From positions 135,508 to 199,507 of the forward strand of contig CAXAMN010008369.1 in the NCBI GenBank assembly GCA_963970005.1: a stretch of DNA of 64,000 bases. Direction: 5' to 3'. Shown piece after piece: positions 1 through 10,408 of this stretch (position 1 is the stretch's first letter; the number at the start of each line of letters is the position of its first letter). This DNA comes from Durusdinium trenchii (lineage: Eukaryota > Sar > Dinophyceae > Suessiales > Symbiodiniaceae). Under the pieces are notes generated by a model, which made no database searches, was not told where the DNA came from, and was given only the letters and a program-made list of their open reading frames with translations. The translations under genes were made by a program, and so were the position numbers.

Positions 1-2945
1 GAATCCAGTGGCGGCTCACGCTTGCCCGCAGCTAGGAACCGATTGGAGCAGTTGCGAGAGCAATTAAGTAGTCTAATTAAGTTGCCGTATGCATGTTCTT
101 TTAGGGCCTTCGTCGAAAAGAAAGACCCCTCTTTTGCTGCGACAAAAGCTTTGCCAGTCATTGCGGAACGTTTGAGTTTGCCCAGTGAAGTGCGAGACTT
201 TGACCCAACCCCATTTTTAACTCCTCTGTTTCGAAAAATCTACGAAGAGCCCGGCGCCTTTTTGAAAGCGCCCCAAGACATGCCGGAACCGGTGAAGATT
301 AAGGGCACTGCCACTCGACAAGAGCTCCTCAAAGTGTTTCAACGATGGGACCGACTCAACCGCCTTTTTGTTTGCAAGAGTTCTGATGTGGATGAGTCTG
401 ATAGGTGTGAATTGTTTGCCGTGGCTAAAGATGAAGAGAAGGACCGGCAAATCTTGCATAGAAAAAGGCGGAACCAAAGAGAACAGCATTTTGTTGGGGC
501 TTCTAGGGACCTGCCTCACGGCGTGCTTTTGTGCCAACTCCCCATGGAAAGGACTCATGTGTTAGTGTGTTCTGTTGATGATGTTAAGGACTTTTACCAT
601 GCTTACACTGCTTCGGAGGCTAGGGCCAAAAGTTCACCGGTAGGTCCCTCGTTTTGGTACAGAGAGGTGGCCCATTTGAAGGCGTGTCAAGATGCTCTCA
701 ATGAAGGGCGAATCAAGCCAGGTGACAAGCTGGTGTGTTGCTTTAAAGGGTTAGGTATGGGAGACCACGCTGCTGTTGACATTGCCCAGGAAAGTCATGT
801 GAACGTGTTAAGAACTTTTGGGGGAATGCAGGATAGTGAAACTCTTTCCTACCGTAAACCATTGCCTTTAAGCACTACTGGCTTCTATGAGGGAGTGATG
901 ATCGATGATCACTTGGGAGTTCAGCTCTTGCCTCGCTTGTCTTCTCGAAAGCGCACTCTCGCGCAACCTGGAAGAGACGAAGCGGCCTTTGCATCAGCTG
1001 AGGAGGCTTACGCCAAGGTTGGATTAGAAGCCCACCCCAAGAAACGACGGAGACGAGTTCTACATGCGCAGGTTTGGGGAGCTGAAATTGAAGGTGAGAA
1101 GGGTCTTGTTGGCCCTAACAGAGGACGACTTTTTCAACTGGCAAAGTTTTCGGCCGAACTAGCAAAGCCGGGAGGGGTAGATTTGAAAATCGTCGAGGCT
1201 GTGACGGGGTTATGGGCCCATTGCGCTCAGTACAGGCGACCCATGTTCAGCTTCACGCACGCAATTTACCATCAGCAGGGACCTTCTACAGGGGAAACAG
1301 TGTTTAGACTCTCCAGAGAAGCCCGTAATGAACTGATGGTTTTGGCTTTGCTTGCCCCCTTATGTTTGAACGATTTGACTGTGTTGCCTGATCCTTTTGT
1401 TTATTGTGTTGATGCTTCGCCTTCCGGGGCGGGTTGTTGTCGGGTTAGGGTTGGTGAAAACGTTTCTAGACAGTTGTGGAGGAGGGGGGACAAACAGGGC
1501 TACCGTATGCCGCTTCTCAGCCGACTTGGAGCCAGTTTGAAAGGTTCAGGTTGGAACGAGGATGCCGTATATGATTTTTTGACAGAGACAGAAGATGACC
1601 GCGAAGCTTGCGGTTCTTTGCCCAAATTCAATCATGTCCGAGATTGGACGGGGTCTTTTTTACAGAAGGCTTTTGCTGCGGATTGGAGCCCTGGTTGGCC
1701 CACGCACTTGGAAGAGTCCCCGTTCGATTTTTTGGAACTATATTCTGGCTGCGCTCAGATGAGTAAATCATGGGCTAGACACGGGTTTCGAACGTTGCCC
1801 CCTCTTGAGCTTAAGCAGGGATGGGATCTTAAGGACGCCGGACTTTTTTGGGGGATTTTGGGGTTGGTTCGTTGTGGGAAAGTGAAGTTTATTTGGTGGT
1901 CCCCTCCTTGTACTACGTTTTCATTAGCGCGGTGTCCTAAAGTCCGATCCCTGCGTATTCCTTGGGGATTTGACCTGTTGGATTTGGTGACCATGTTGGG
2001 AAATCTGCATGCTGCCCAAAGCTTACTTATTGCTATGGTGCAGTTAGCGGTTGGGCACTTTTTCGCAGGTGAACAGCCGGGTTTCGGATTTATGAGGGCC
2101 CTTGAACCGTGGACTTTTCTGAAACTTTTGGGCGTTCCGGAAATCCTGTTTGATTGGTGTAGGTATGGGCAACCTTTTCGGAAAACGACGCGTTTATTCA
2201 GTAATTTCCCGCATTTTGACCGTTTAGGCAAACGTTGTCATCATGTTAGCAGGCATGTTCCGTTGAAGGGAGCCACTACTACCCAAGCTGGGGCCTACTC
2301 TAAAACCTTTTGTGATGCTGTTGCCAGACATTGTTGTTCGTTTTGGCCTCCTTTTGAACAAAAGGCCCCGGAACAGCAAAACATCAGGGGAGACAGGAAT
2401 GGACTTAGGCAAGGTCGTAAGCAGAAATTTGCATCTCCTTTGTGGGCGGTGCAGTTGTCGGAGTCTATGCCTTGGAAGCCTTTCACGCAGTACCAATTCA
2501 AACATGTGTCCCATATCAACTTGCAAGAAACGAAAGCGAGACGTTCTCTTTTTAAACGCCTTAAACGTGATCAGCGCGTTGTTCTTTTTCAAGACTCCCG
2601 AGTCAATTTAGGATCGCTGGCTAAAGGACGCAGTCCTTCCTCAAGTCTGAATCTTTTGATGCGGCAAGAAGCCCCTTATCTTCTTGGAAAAAACTTGTAT
2701 GTGGCAGGGGTGCACTTGCCCACTTGGAGTATTAGAGCTGATGGCCCAAGCCGCCAAAGAAAGGTTGATCCCCCTCGGATTGCGGTGCCTTCATGGTTTT
2801 GGCAGCTTTGCCGTCAGCGCGCGCCTTCACAAGATTTCTTGAGTCCCTTAGAAGGCCATCCTAGGGCTCATGCTCGGTGGTGTGTTTTGGTGGGCGCTCT
2901 TCTCCTTCGTGACCAAGACCCAAGCCCCTCGCCCTACCACAGGCC
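1..2945 (+). CDS. DIRS-like pol: RT, RNase H and nested MTase-like domain (5' partial)
   Basis: Copies element RNA into DNA and removes the RNA strand. Residues are numbered from base 22. RT motif A is VDDVKDFYHAY (185-195), motif B is KGLGMGDHAA (242-251), and motif C is IDD (294-296), so both catalytic Asp residues of motif C are present. RNase H starts at VYCVDASPSGAG (D464) and resumes at HINLQETKA (E836), FQDSR (D858) and RADGPSR (D907). Between its halves lies an MTase-like domain: FLELYSGCAQ (571-580), WWSPPCTTFS with candidate nucleophile C630, GEQPGFGF (E684) and RKTTRLFSNF (720-729). The frame stays open past 2945 but no longer encodes family sequence; the recombinase continues in the next frame. 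The switch lies around 2925-2950. There is no in-frame stop between base 1 and base 22, so the true start is upstream of the window. Confidence 0.85.
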
Positions 2946-3898
2946 TTCGCTCCAGAACCCAGCTTCTTCAAGGGCGGCTCACCGAAAAGACTCGATCCAT
3001 CCGCAGCGAACTACTCCTGACCTTTACTCAATGGTTGACGCCTCAACTGCAGGGGTACAGCTTGGATTGTTTGGCTCGGAAGCACATAGACGTTTTGTCC
3101 GAATACTTAGAAGAATATATCATTCATTTGTACGTGTCCGGACATTCCAAAAGAGCAGCAGCCGAGACCTTGAATGCCCTGGTGCAGACTTATGGATGGC
3201 TGAGGCCCTCGCTTGCCGGGCCGTGGGGGGTGATTCGGTCATGGGAACGTCAGGAACCTCCCCACCATCATCCTCCTATTCCAGTCCATGTTCTGCGTGC
3301 TCTTGTAGCTTGTGCTTTGGTTTGGCAATGGCCCAGGACAGCGGTGATGTTGGCGCTTGGCTTTTTTGCTTTACTGAGGCCTGCAGAGTGTATTGGTTTG
3401 CGGCGGCACGACTTGGCGCTCCCCGACGACCACCTCGAAGGGGACGTGTTGTATGTGCGCATCGGGTCCCCCAAAACCCGGTTCCGCACGGCTCAAGACC
3501 AGCATGTGAGAGTGGACGAACCAGGCCTTGCTTTGTGGATAGCATGGACCCTTCGCTCCATGCCGATGTGGCAGCGTATTTGGAATGGGTCCTTAGCTGC
3601 CTTCAGGCGGCGGTACGAGCTGCTACAAATCCACGTCTTGCACAAAGTCCTGTTTCTTCCCTCCTCCCTTAGGCCTGGGGGCGCCACTTACCTTTTTCGC
3701 TTGTTCAATGAAGACCTGGTCAAACTCCAATGGCGCGGCCGTTGGCGCTCCTTCAAAATGTTGGAGATCTACGTGCAGGAGCTTGGAGCTGCTCAGGTTT
3801 GGATTCGTTTTGACCCTCAAACAAGGCGAGGGGTTTTGTTTTTGGGTGATTGTTTTCTTCGTGTGTTGCATGCTTGTCGGCCTGTAGGACCGCCGTAG
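2870..3898 (+). CDS. DIRS-like tyrosine recombinase, element 1
   Basis: Would integrate the circular DNA copy of the element by site-specific recombination without a DDE integrase. Clear homology begins near 2950 (RTQLLQGRLTE), so the true protein is probably the C-terminal part of the preceding pol in a shifted frame. Visible catalytic positions, numbered from 2870: box I Arg R170 in FFALLRPAECIGLR, a basic SPKTRFR patch for the beta-strand Lys, R268 in SLRPGGATYLF, the GRW box, and the nucleophile Y301 in EIYVQE. The usual second Arg of SLRRGG is Pro here (SLRPGG), a possible debilitating change. It ends at TAG 3896-3898. The family is certain; activity is doubtful. Confidence 0.85.
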   Translation: MLGGVFWWALFSFVTKTQAPRPTTGLRSRTQLLQGRLTEKTRSIRSELLLTFTQWLTPQLQGYSLDCLARKHIDVLSEYLEEYIIHLYVSGHSKRAAAETLNALVQTYGWLRPSLAGPWGVIRSWERQEPPHHHPPIPVHVLRALVACALVWQWPRTAVMLALGFFALLRPAECIGLRRHDLALPDDHLEGDVLYVRIGSPKTRFRTAQDQHVRVDEPGLALWIAWTLRSMPMWQRIWNGSLAAFRRRYELLQIHVLHKVLFLPSSLRPGGATYLFRLFNEDLVKLQWRGRWRSFKMLEIYVQELGAAQVWIRFDPQTRRGVLFLGDCFLRVLHACRPVGPP

Positions 3899-3935
3899 TG
3901 TTGTAGGACCCGATGCCCGCCCCCCCGGAATGGGC

Positions 3936-3983
3936 ACGATGGGGAGGAACCTTTGTTTTTTAAATCCGCTGGTTCCCATCGTC
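3936..3983. repeat. Imperfect inverted repeat at the 3' end of DIRS-like element 1
   Basis: The arm ACGATGGGGAGGAACC (3936-3951) pairs with GGTTCCCATCGT (3971-3982), apart from a small bulge, around an AT-rich loop. It lies just after the recombinase stop, where DIRS elements carry terminal or internal complementary repeats. That role is inferred from position only; the gap at 3994 prevents checking the other end. Confidence 0.55.
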
Positions 3984-3993
3984 GAAAATAGAC

Positions 3994-4003
3994 NNNNNNN
4001 NNN
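3994..4003. other. Assembly gap (10 N)
   Basis: Exactly ten N, the usual placeholder for a gap of unknown size. It falls at the edge of a multicopy retroelement, where assemblies commonly break. The true distance between the element and the sequence downstream is unknown. Confidence 0.99.
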
Positions 4004-5280
4004 GCACAGCGGCTCACATTGTCAAAGCTGCAAGAGAATGGGACAAGAATAATTATGCACGTCAGTGGTCTTTGGTGGGTTGGAATTTGTTAGCTGAAGA
4101 CTGCTGAAGCTTTGCTATATTTTTAAAGGAGGAGTGGTTCGGGTCGTCAATCATTTGCATGTATACAATACACAACTAGATCGACTCAGGCAAGGTCTTG
4201 ATGATTTTCCAGAATGCTTGACGGGCCAAACAAGAATTAGCAGCTAGCAGAAATGGTTTCGACATCAACTGGGTCTCGATTTCACATTTTGTTTGGCTGG
4301 GGTGTGAGAATTGGTATACAAACTTTGTATTACGTGCAAATATAAACTATATTCCTATTTCAACCGTTTGCCGTTCTTTCCTCATGTCTCACTTCTCTCC
4401 TCGCGCCTCGCCGGCCGATTTCGCCGGTCGGTCGTAGGCAGAGATCCCGACCCGGCCGAGCGTCACCGGGAGCAGTTGCATCGATTCCTGCGCCACGTGG
4501 GGAAGGACACCGGCGAAGTCGTCCGGAGCCGCGCGGCGGAACATCTGTGCTGGAAACGTGCTCAGCCATGCTCATCAGCCACTCGTGAAGTCTTTCCGGA
4601 TTGGAAGACCTTGGTGAAAGAGGCAGATCGGCAGATCTAGACAGTTGATTGACATGTGGCTCTTGCGGTCAGTTGGGGCAGTGCAACTTCTGATCTTGTC
4701 AACATGTGGGCCAGCTGCCTCAACCCGTGTGATCGGAAAACATGCTGGCAACATCGGACGGGCACTGGGAGATGACATGCTGAGCTGAGCACGAAAAGGA
4801 CTTTCCTATACTTTTCCTACTTTCCTGGACTTCGGAAGTCATCCCCGGATTGGGTCCGGCCCGGCAGGAGCCCATTTTCTTCGAGGACGTGGAGGGGGGG
4901 GGGTCCTGAAGGGGGCCAGAATGGGTTCCGGGGAGAGGGTCCAGAGGGGTCCGGAGGGGTCCAGAGGGGTCTATGGGTTGAGTGAGTTCGGTTGGGACTT
5001 GACAGGAGAGGGTCTTCATTGAAGTCATGAATATTGGGAAGCAATTTTGAGGGCTCTGAATTCGAGCATTAAAGCCCTGATTGGCTTCAAGAAGAGCAGA
5101 ACAGCAATCGGCATGTTTGGAGGAATTTGCAGATGAAATACACCTGGGAACCACAACCAACACCAATATCAGCCCAAAGAGAAGAACATGACGAAAACAC
5201 GTTAACTTTGGGAACATCAACCAAAGACTGTAGCAGGGCTGGTGTGTATGTGTAGTTGTGGCAAAAGCCGACTTAGAATA
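4004..5280. other. No gene recognised
   Basis: Short open frames only, none with a recognisable domain or exon signature. A G/C-rich patch near 4400-4600 stays open in more than one frame. A short tandem repeat lies at 4939-4972. Confidence 0.5.
4939..4972. repeat. Short tandem repeat, 10-bp unit
   Basis: About 3.5 copies of a GGTCCAGAGG-like unit, the second copy reading GGTCCGGAGG. Related GGTTCCGGGG and GGGGTCC strings extend the low-complexity tract upstream. Confidence 0.7.
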
Positions 5281-5400
5281 GTTATATATACCTTGGGAAC
5301 CTAAACCCTGACTTTTCTTCGGGTTTGAGAGCAGACCTCGGGTATTCTCAAAAAATCGGCCAAACCTCGGGTTTCCCGAGCAAACCCTGGGTATGGTCAT
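5281..5400. repeat. AAACCTCGGGT-type repeat cluster, left
   Basis: Contains AAACCCTGA, TTCGGGTTTGAGAGCAGACC, CCTCGGGTATT, AAACCTCGGGTTTCCCGAG and AAACCCTGGGTATG within 120 bases. Several are palindromic around CCCGGG or CTCGGG. The string GGTTTGAGAGCAGACC recurs at about 20439-20454. Confidence 0.6.
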
Positions 5401-5867
5401 CGTCGGCCTGCTGAGGTACTTTTGCTGCACTATTTAGGGTCTTGTTCTGCACTGGGGTGGTCCCGCGGCGGCTCAAACAGGTCGGTGGGGAAACCGACTC
5501 TTGAAGTTTGGGACCATGACAAACCAGAATGCCATTGGTTGTCATCATAGGTTCAAGCAAGTGCGCTCTATAAGAGTCTAGCCCTGACATACTAATCATT
5601 CACGCAAACTGCTTGATTCCCAAATCCAATCTAGTTCCCACACACCACGAGCATTCCCTTCACCTTTGTTCTCAATCTTTTATCTTGCCGGCGTGGACGT
5701 CTGGCCGTCTTTGCAACCAATGGCCGGGTCCTCAACAGGGAATTCCAAAGAGATTGCTGATTTTGCAATGTGCGCTCCACCTTACTTTTCTTTATGTGAC
5801 ACATTGTGAATCACTGTGACACGTTGACGTCTATGGAGCGAATGTGCAACCACCACCGCAAAGCCAA

Positions 5868-5883
5868 AGCCATTTTAGCTCAG
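5868..5883 (+). other. Possible relict dinoflagellate spliced-leader sequence
   Basis: AGCCATTTTAGCTCAG matches the 3' part of the dinoflagellate spliced leader (AGCCATTTTGGCTCAAG) with one mismatch over the first 15 positions. Such relicts are known in dinoflagellate genomes and arise when a trans-spliced mRNA is reverse transcribed and reinserted. The first bases of the leader are not clearly present, and the open sequence downstream is not recognisable. Confidence 0.4.
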
Positions 5884-6680
5884 TACGTCTGCGCGTGTCT
5901 GGTGTGATGGCGGATGACACCGTGCCTGTGGGCAGAAACACACAAGAGAAACAAAGGAAGGGCAGGAAGGTCTTGGTCAGGAGGAAGTTCGAGACTTGGT
6001 AATAATGATAACCTACTTGATCTCAAATGCACCGACAGTCCTGACATCGCAATGTGTGTCAAACACAAAGGGGTGCTGAGTCAATTCTTTGTGAGGATGG
6101 CAAGCGTTGAAGAGCGACCGCTTCCAGGTATAGATGATCTTAAGGAACAGATTTGTGTGTGTGCTATGGCCTCAACAAGTTTGGAGGAAATGTCGCATGG
6201 AAGATCAAATTCCTTCTTGGCTTCGTCAAGATGAAGTGCCGGCGCCCTGAAGTTTCTTTGGAGCTTTGTTCGCACTTTCTCTGAATCAAGCACGGTGTTT
6301 TGTAGCGCAATACTTTTTGCACTTGCGCACGTGACTGCAATGTTGAATGTGCTGCGTTGTTGCATTCTACCGCTCTCCACAACCAAGAACCTTGAGTTTC
6401 ATCACTTGGTCCTCTTGCTGGACCCAATGTTGCAGGCTAATCTAGAAATTGAGTTCAGTTTCCTCTTGCTGATTTCACCAGCACACTCATATCCAAGTTG
6501 TTCGCAGCTGTTGCTCCTGATCCGGCTTCTGCTAGGCAACGGTGGACGCTGTGATTGCGCGGATGAAAGCCAAGAACGCCAAGGAGCTTTCATTGCGTTT
6601 CTTTTTGTTGGCGCATGTTTTTCTTCAAGGCAGTCCTTTGAACTTGAGCACGCAACCTCCTTATTATTTCGGAAAACCAA

Positions 6681-6950
6681 GAAGACTCATCGAGCGATGA
6701 TGAAGATTCCTATTATGACAGCTCCAGCGGCAGCGGCGAAGAGAAGACGTCAACTAGTGAAACGAAGAAGGCAAACAACAAAGCTGATGCTCACCCACCG
6801 GTAGAGGTAAAAGAACATGCAGGTGTTCAACCGGTGGCTACTCCTGTCAGAGCTGCTGTCCCTCCTCCGCAAATCCCCAAGACGACTTCTTCCGTTCCAA
6901 GCGACTTGCCAGAGTTCAGTACATGCATGCACACATCGATGCGAGAATTC
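6681..6950 (+). CDS. Exon: acidic/Ser-rich N-terminal region of MTase-like gene (relic element)
   Basis: One open frame reads EDSSSDDEDSYYDSSSGSG, then a Lys/Thr-rich stretch and a Pro/Val-rich linker (ATPVRAAVPPPQIPKTTSS). Composition is protein-like and unlike the flanks. An AG acceptor precedes it. The frame closes at 7014-7016, but the coding-like character ends near 6950. Disordered acidic N-termini of this sort precede MTase-like cores in dinoflagellate multicopy genes, to my knowledge. The link to the core exons at 10.4-11.7 kb is inferred from strand and order. Confidence 0.45.
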
Positions 6951-7479
6951 AATCTTAAAGAACTATTATGTTTATCAATTAAGATGTTTGGAGTCACTCG
7001 GCTTGCAGAGAAATAGAAAGGTGTGGTAGCGGTGGATCGTTGCCTTCAATTCATTCGATGCCTTATCACAGGTGCCCCTGCTGAAACGGATTTGATCGCC
7101 AGGCCGCCAGCGGGCTGAGTTGGAAGCGAAGTTGGCAAAGCTGAAGTCGTGGCTTGGCAAACATGTTTGCTTCTCTTTGCTCGCAGTGAAACTCTGAAAC
7201 TCCACAAGTTTCTCTCACGCGTAAGGCGCACAAAGCGTTACACCGTCTTTTTCAACTGACAATCTTTTTGGGAGTGCAGCAGCCATGCAAGGCTAAGAGA
7301 GAGAAGCGCTTCCCAAAGCCAGATCCCTTCTGCAGGGGAATCAGGACCTGTACCACTAGCTTAGATTCTGTTGGATAATCACTAAATAGAGCGTGCTTTT
7401 AAGGTTGTTGTGAACATGTCATCCAACCCCGCTCCATTCGCCCGAAGTTACCGCTGAAGCAAGGCCTGAAGCCTTTCAG

Positions 7480-7538
7480 GGACGCAAGCCAGAGCCCAAG
7501 AATGAGACCGGGAACCACAACAATGACGACGTCGAACA
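7480..7538 (+). CDS. Candidate short exon, same gene
   Basis: Between the acceptor TTTCAG (ends 7479) and a GT at 7539 the frame reads RKPEPKNETGNHNNDDVEQ, hydrophilic and in keeping with the disordered N-terminal region on either side. Too short for certainty. Confidence 0.25.
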
Positions 7539-7639
7539 GGTTTCTGAGAGTGACAAGGAACGCGCTTGACCATTGACCAACACATTGTTTTGTTGCATTC
7601 CTTTTTATGTTTATTGCACGCGTAGAAAGAAGCGCCCTG

Positions 7640-8214
7640 ATAGTTCATTGAAGAGCAAACAACCCAGGACGATCCTCCAGGAGTGACTGTGACGCGAGCT
7701 ATGCAGCTTCAGCAGAAGCAAAGAGCTGGAGCGCTCGCGGAAGACGGTGTTTAGAGAAGGGTCGCGGGAGAGGTAGGGGGCGAGGAAACAATGGGAAAGG
7801 CAGAGGGAGAGGAAGAAGAGGAAGAAGAGGAGGAGGAAAACCCAAGAATGATGGGGAGGGCGAGTATGTTGACAACGAACCCAAAATGCCGACAAAACGT
7901 TCGAACAAGAATTCCACGAATTCCCAAACCCAGCCCAGCAAGCGTCAGCGCAACAGCGAGCCTCAGACTTGGGAGGAATGGGATGAGGAGTGGGAGAATG
8001 CCTGGGTGAAGACTGGCAGTGGTCAGATAGTTGGGACCAGGATGCGCCCAAGGCTTGGGACAAATATGCTTGGCACTGTAGCAAGGAAGCCATGTACTCC
8101 TTGACCGCCCCAGAAACAAAAGAGCCATCAACCGAGCAGGCTTCCCAACACAAGCGGGCCCAACCAGCCAAGACTGACTCTCCTGATGAATTTGTGGTCC
8201 AATACTTGTTGTAA
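7640..8214 (+). pseudogene. Low-complexity N-terminal exon(s) of MTase-like gene, frameshifted
   Basis: An open stretch begins QTTQDDPPGVTV and runs through an Arg/Gly-rich tract (GRGRGRRGRRGGGKPKND). It continues as KRSNKNSTNSQTQPSKRQRN and TWEEWDEEWENAWV, then changes frame near 7990-8030 to WQWSDSWDQDAPKAWDKYAW and ends DEFVVQYLL before a TAA. Trp/Asp-rich repeats continue across the frame change, which argues for a single ancestral exon with an indel. A Glu-rich frame over 7791-7845 is the alternative reading of the purine-rich tract. No enzymatic domain is visible here. Confidence 0.45.
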
Positions 8215-8261
8215 GTGCTTTCCATGTGGGTGTTGTGCAACTTCACAACTAATGCCTGCAG

Positions 8262-8399
8262 GGATGCGCGGTCATACTTTTCGCAAAGACCAAGGAAAAA
8301 TGCAAAAGTCCAGCATCTCATCTTCAATGTGATCCGGCCGTTTGAACAGGGTGAACGGTTCGGACGGAACAAACTTGTCGAAGGAGTCACTGGAAAGGC
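8262..8399 (+). CDS. Candidate exon, MTase-like gene
   Basis: Follows a CTGCAG acceptor and reads RSYFSQRPRKNAKVQHLIFN then PFEQGERFGRNKLVEGVTGK with no stop. Opposite-strand frames also stay open over this stretch, so assignment rests on its position between two plus-strand exon groups. No motif recognised. Confidence 0.3.
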
Positions 8400-9074
8400 A
8401 CTTGTTTTGTTGAATCACTCTCAGTCCCGGTCTTCTGACGTTTCCGGTTCTTTGGGGCACACTTGTTCCCTGGGGTCTCCACCTCATAGTGCTGGGTAGC
8501 ATCGGTTTCGTCCTGAAACTTCGCGAGTCCGGCATTGACTTTGGATACTTTTGTTTTCATCCCTGCGACCTTGAGTGGCCAATTTGGGTAGCTGCAGCGG
8601 CCAAAGCAGCGGAGATCTTTGCCGCTCAGCCTTCTAACTTGTGGAAACAAACCACTTGAACCATTGCATCCGTCTTAGGTGCGTTGAAATTGTCATTTTA
8701 TGCCTTTCTTTGTGGGGCCTGCTGTTGCCACTGTGGTTCTAGCCGACCTACATTGACCGTGTGATGGAGAATATCCGTTTGCGCAAAGGTGTTCTTGCCC
8801 TGAGGGATAGGCTGAATGAATGTGGTCGCAGAGTCCTGGCAGTTCTGGCAGACCCATGAACTGCTGAGCGACCAGTTTTGAGGGCTCGGTGCATGTTCCT
8901 AAAGAAAGTTGTTCGAGGTACTTACGCCACGCTGTTCGCGTTTGAATGTTTCCGTGAATGCACCGGGGGTGCCTTAGTTGGCTGTTCAACTGGGATGGTG
9001 TAGCGCGGATTCGGGGGCGACCTGGCGAAGCAGCTTGTGGACACCCCAAAACCTAAAACAAACACTGCAAGCAT

Positions 9075-9197
9075 GCTTTTGTGATTGCTCGACTGGATGT
9101 TGTCCAAAAGATCGAACCTAGCTGACCTACAGTGCGCCGCGGTCGCCATCTTTGTCAGGTTCCCGACGCCCGCAAAGAATTCGAGGAATTCCCATAC
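9075..9197 (-). CDS. Exon with MTase SAM-binding-type motif (FLEFFAGVGNLTK), reverse strand
   Basis: On the minus strand, after a GGCAG acceptor at 9198-9202, the frame reads VWEFLEFFAGVGNLTKMAT and then RSARFDLLDN. This is the motif-I type loop (F-x-x-F-F-A-G-x-G) of C5-MTase-like proteins, followed by an acidic D for cofactor binding (FDLLDN). It is opposite in strand to the other MTase-like exons of this relic, so it is either an inverted segment or part of a different insertion. The downstream minus-strand continuation (8693-9049) is open but unrecognised. Confidence 0.55.
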
Positions 9198-9199
9198 CT

Positions 9200-10400
9200 G
9201 CCACAAGTCGTTTTTTACTCACGCCAGATAGAAGCGTAGAGGGCTCATATGGCTGATTTGGTTTTGTCAGTGAAGAGAATTTGCAAGCCAACCCCCATCC
9301 TTTGGTGCACGGAGCTGGCGAAGACGCCAGACCAAAGCATCAACGTGTGCTTCCAGCATCGCGACAGCAACGGGTTTGCGGGCGGCCCTGTGACTATAGG
9401 ACGAGTCGTTAAGAAGGCCCCCTGATGTCGATGGGTTTCAGGGAAAACCCTTATTTTCCACTCCTGAGATTAACTACACTAGCCTTTGCAAGTGGTGGTT
9501 GGGAAGATAGGGTAACACTCTGGAATCAACCAGCGCCACTGTGACATGTTCGGAGGTCTTGAACCATTTAACCTACATAGGCGTCAAGTCGTCGCAATTT
9601 CAGCACAATTCTTTTCCTAGGTTGACTCTAGTGCCACACCCCAGAGGCTGTGGGCCAGGGAGAAACTCAAGCTGTGCATGTTGCAAAGCCGCGCCAGCAC
9701 ATGCCAAGCCGGACGTTTATAGAGGAGTGACCGCGCAGCCCATCCTCGCCGCTTCTCCTTCCGGCCTCTTGGCGGCGTGGTTTGGGGGCGACCTCGGAGC
9801 CGTGGCCGGACCAGTGTGAAAATTATATATCATTTTAGGGAACGGCCAATCCGTTTTTTTGTGAGAAGGTAGTGTTAATGAGAGCGGTCAAAAAGATTCA
9901 TTGACACAGACTGAGTCAGCGGAACATGCGAGTGCAGAAAGAAGCTTCTTTTCATCGTGCGCAATGTACAGAGGGAGGTTTGAGTTGAGGCTTTCCCCAA
10001 CTGGCAGGTCAAAGTGGCGTGCGGCAATGATCACGGCTTACTGTTGCAAGGACAAGTCTTGCTGTTGGTCGCGGCAAAGCAGAGTAGCGGCTTTCAATTT
10101 GAACCATGGGCCATTAACTCATGTCAATGTGAAAAGCCACAGCAGTCGAACCAAATGCCACCCTAAGCCGCAGCCTGCGTGCCCGCAACTAACATGAGAT
10201 AGCACTTGTTGCATTTTGCAAATCACTTTTCCAAGCGTGAAAGCAGTTGGGTTTGAAATGTTGCATGGCAATTTTATGGATCCGACACATGCTTCTGGGT
10301 GGGCGTTTATTGACCTTATTCCAAGGGAGTTCTTTCTATGTTTGCAGCGCTGTGTTTTTTAGACTACTTCTACGTGCCTTGTTGGTACGACTTTTTGACA
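9200..10400. other. No gene recognised between MTase-like exons
   Basis: Several 80-100 codon frames on the plus strand lack domain or splice support. Probably intron and rearranged remnants of the surrounding element. Confidence 0.45.
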
Positions 10401-10408
10401 ACTTTCAG

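Larger units (their letters stand above)
1..3993 (+). mobile_element. DIRS-like YR retroelement 1, 5' truncated by window edge
   Basis: A retroelement encoding, in order, reverse transcriptase, RNase H with an MTase-like domain inside it, and a tyrosine recombinase. RT plus YR without a DDE integrase is diagnostic of the DIRS order. The reading frame is open to base 1, so the 5' end lies outside the window. A reading-frame change separates the pol part from the YR part, so this copy is probably inactive unless the shift is programmed or an assembly error. An imperfect inverted repeat follows the YR stop, and a 10-N gap begins 95 bases after that stop, so the 3' terminus is not resolved. Confidence 0.85.

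Noticed and set aside
2945..3672. Continuation of the long pol frame of element 1
   Set aside because: The sequence is not protein-like beyond about 2945 and overlaps the recombinase in the other frame.
7791..7845. Glu-rich protein starting MGKAEGEEEEEEE
   Set aside because: The same bases in another frame give an Arg/Gly-rich tract continuous with flanking coding-like sequence; the Glu run is the shadow frame.
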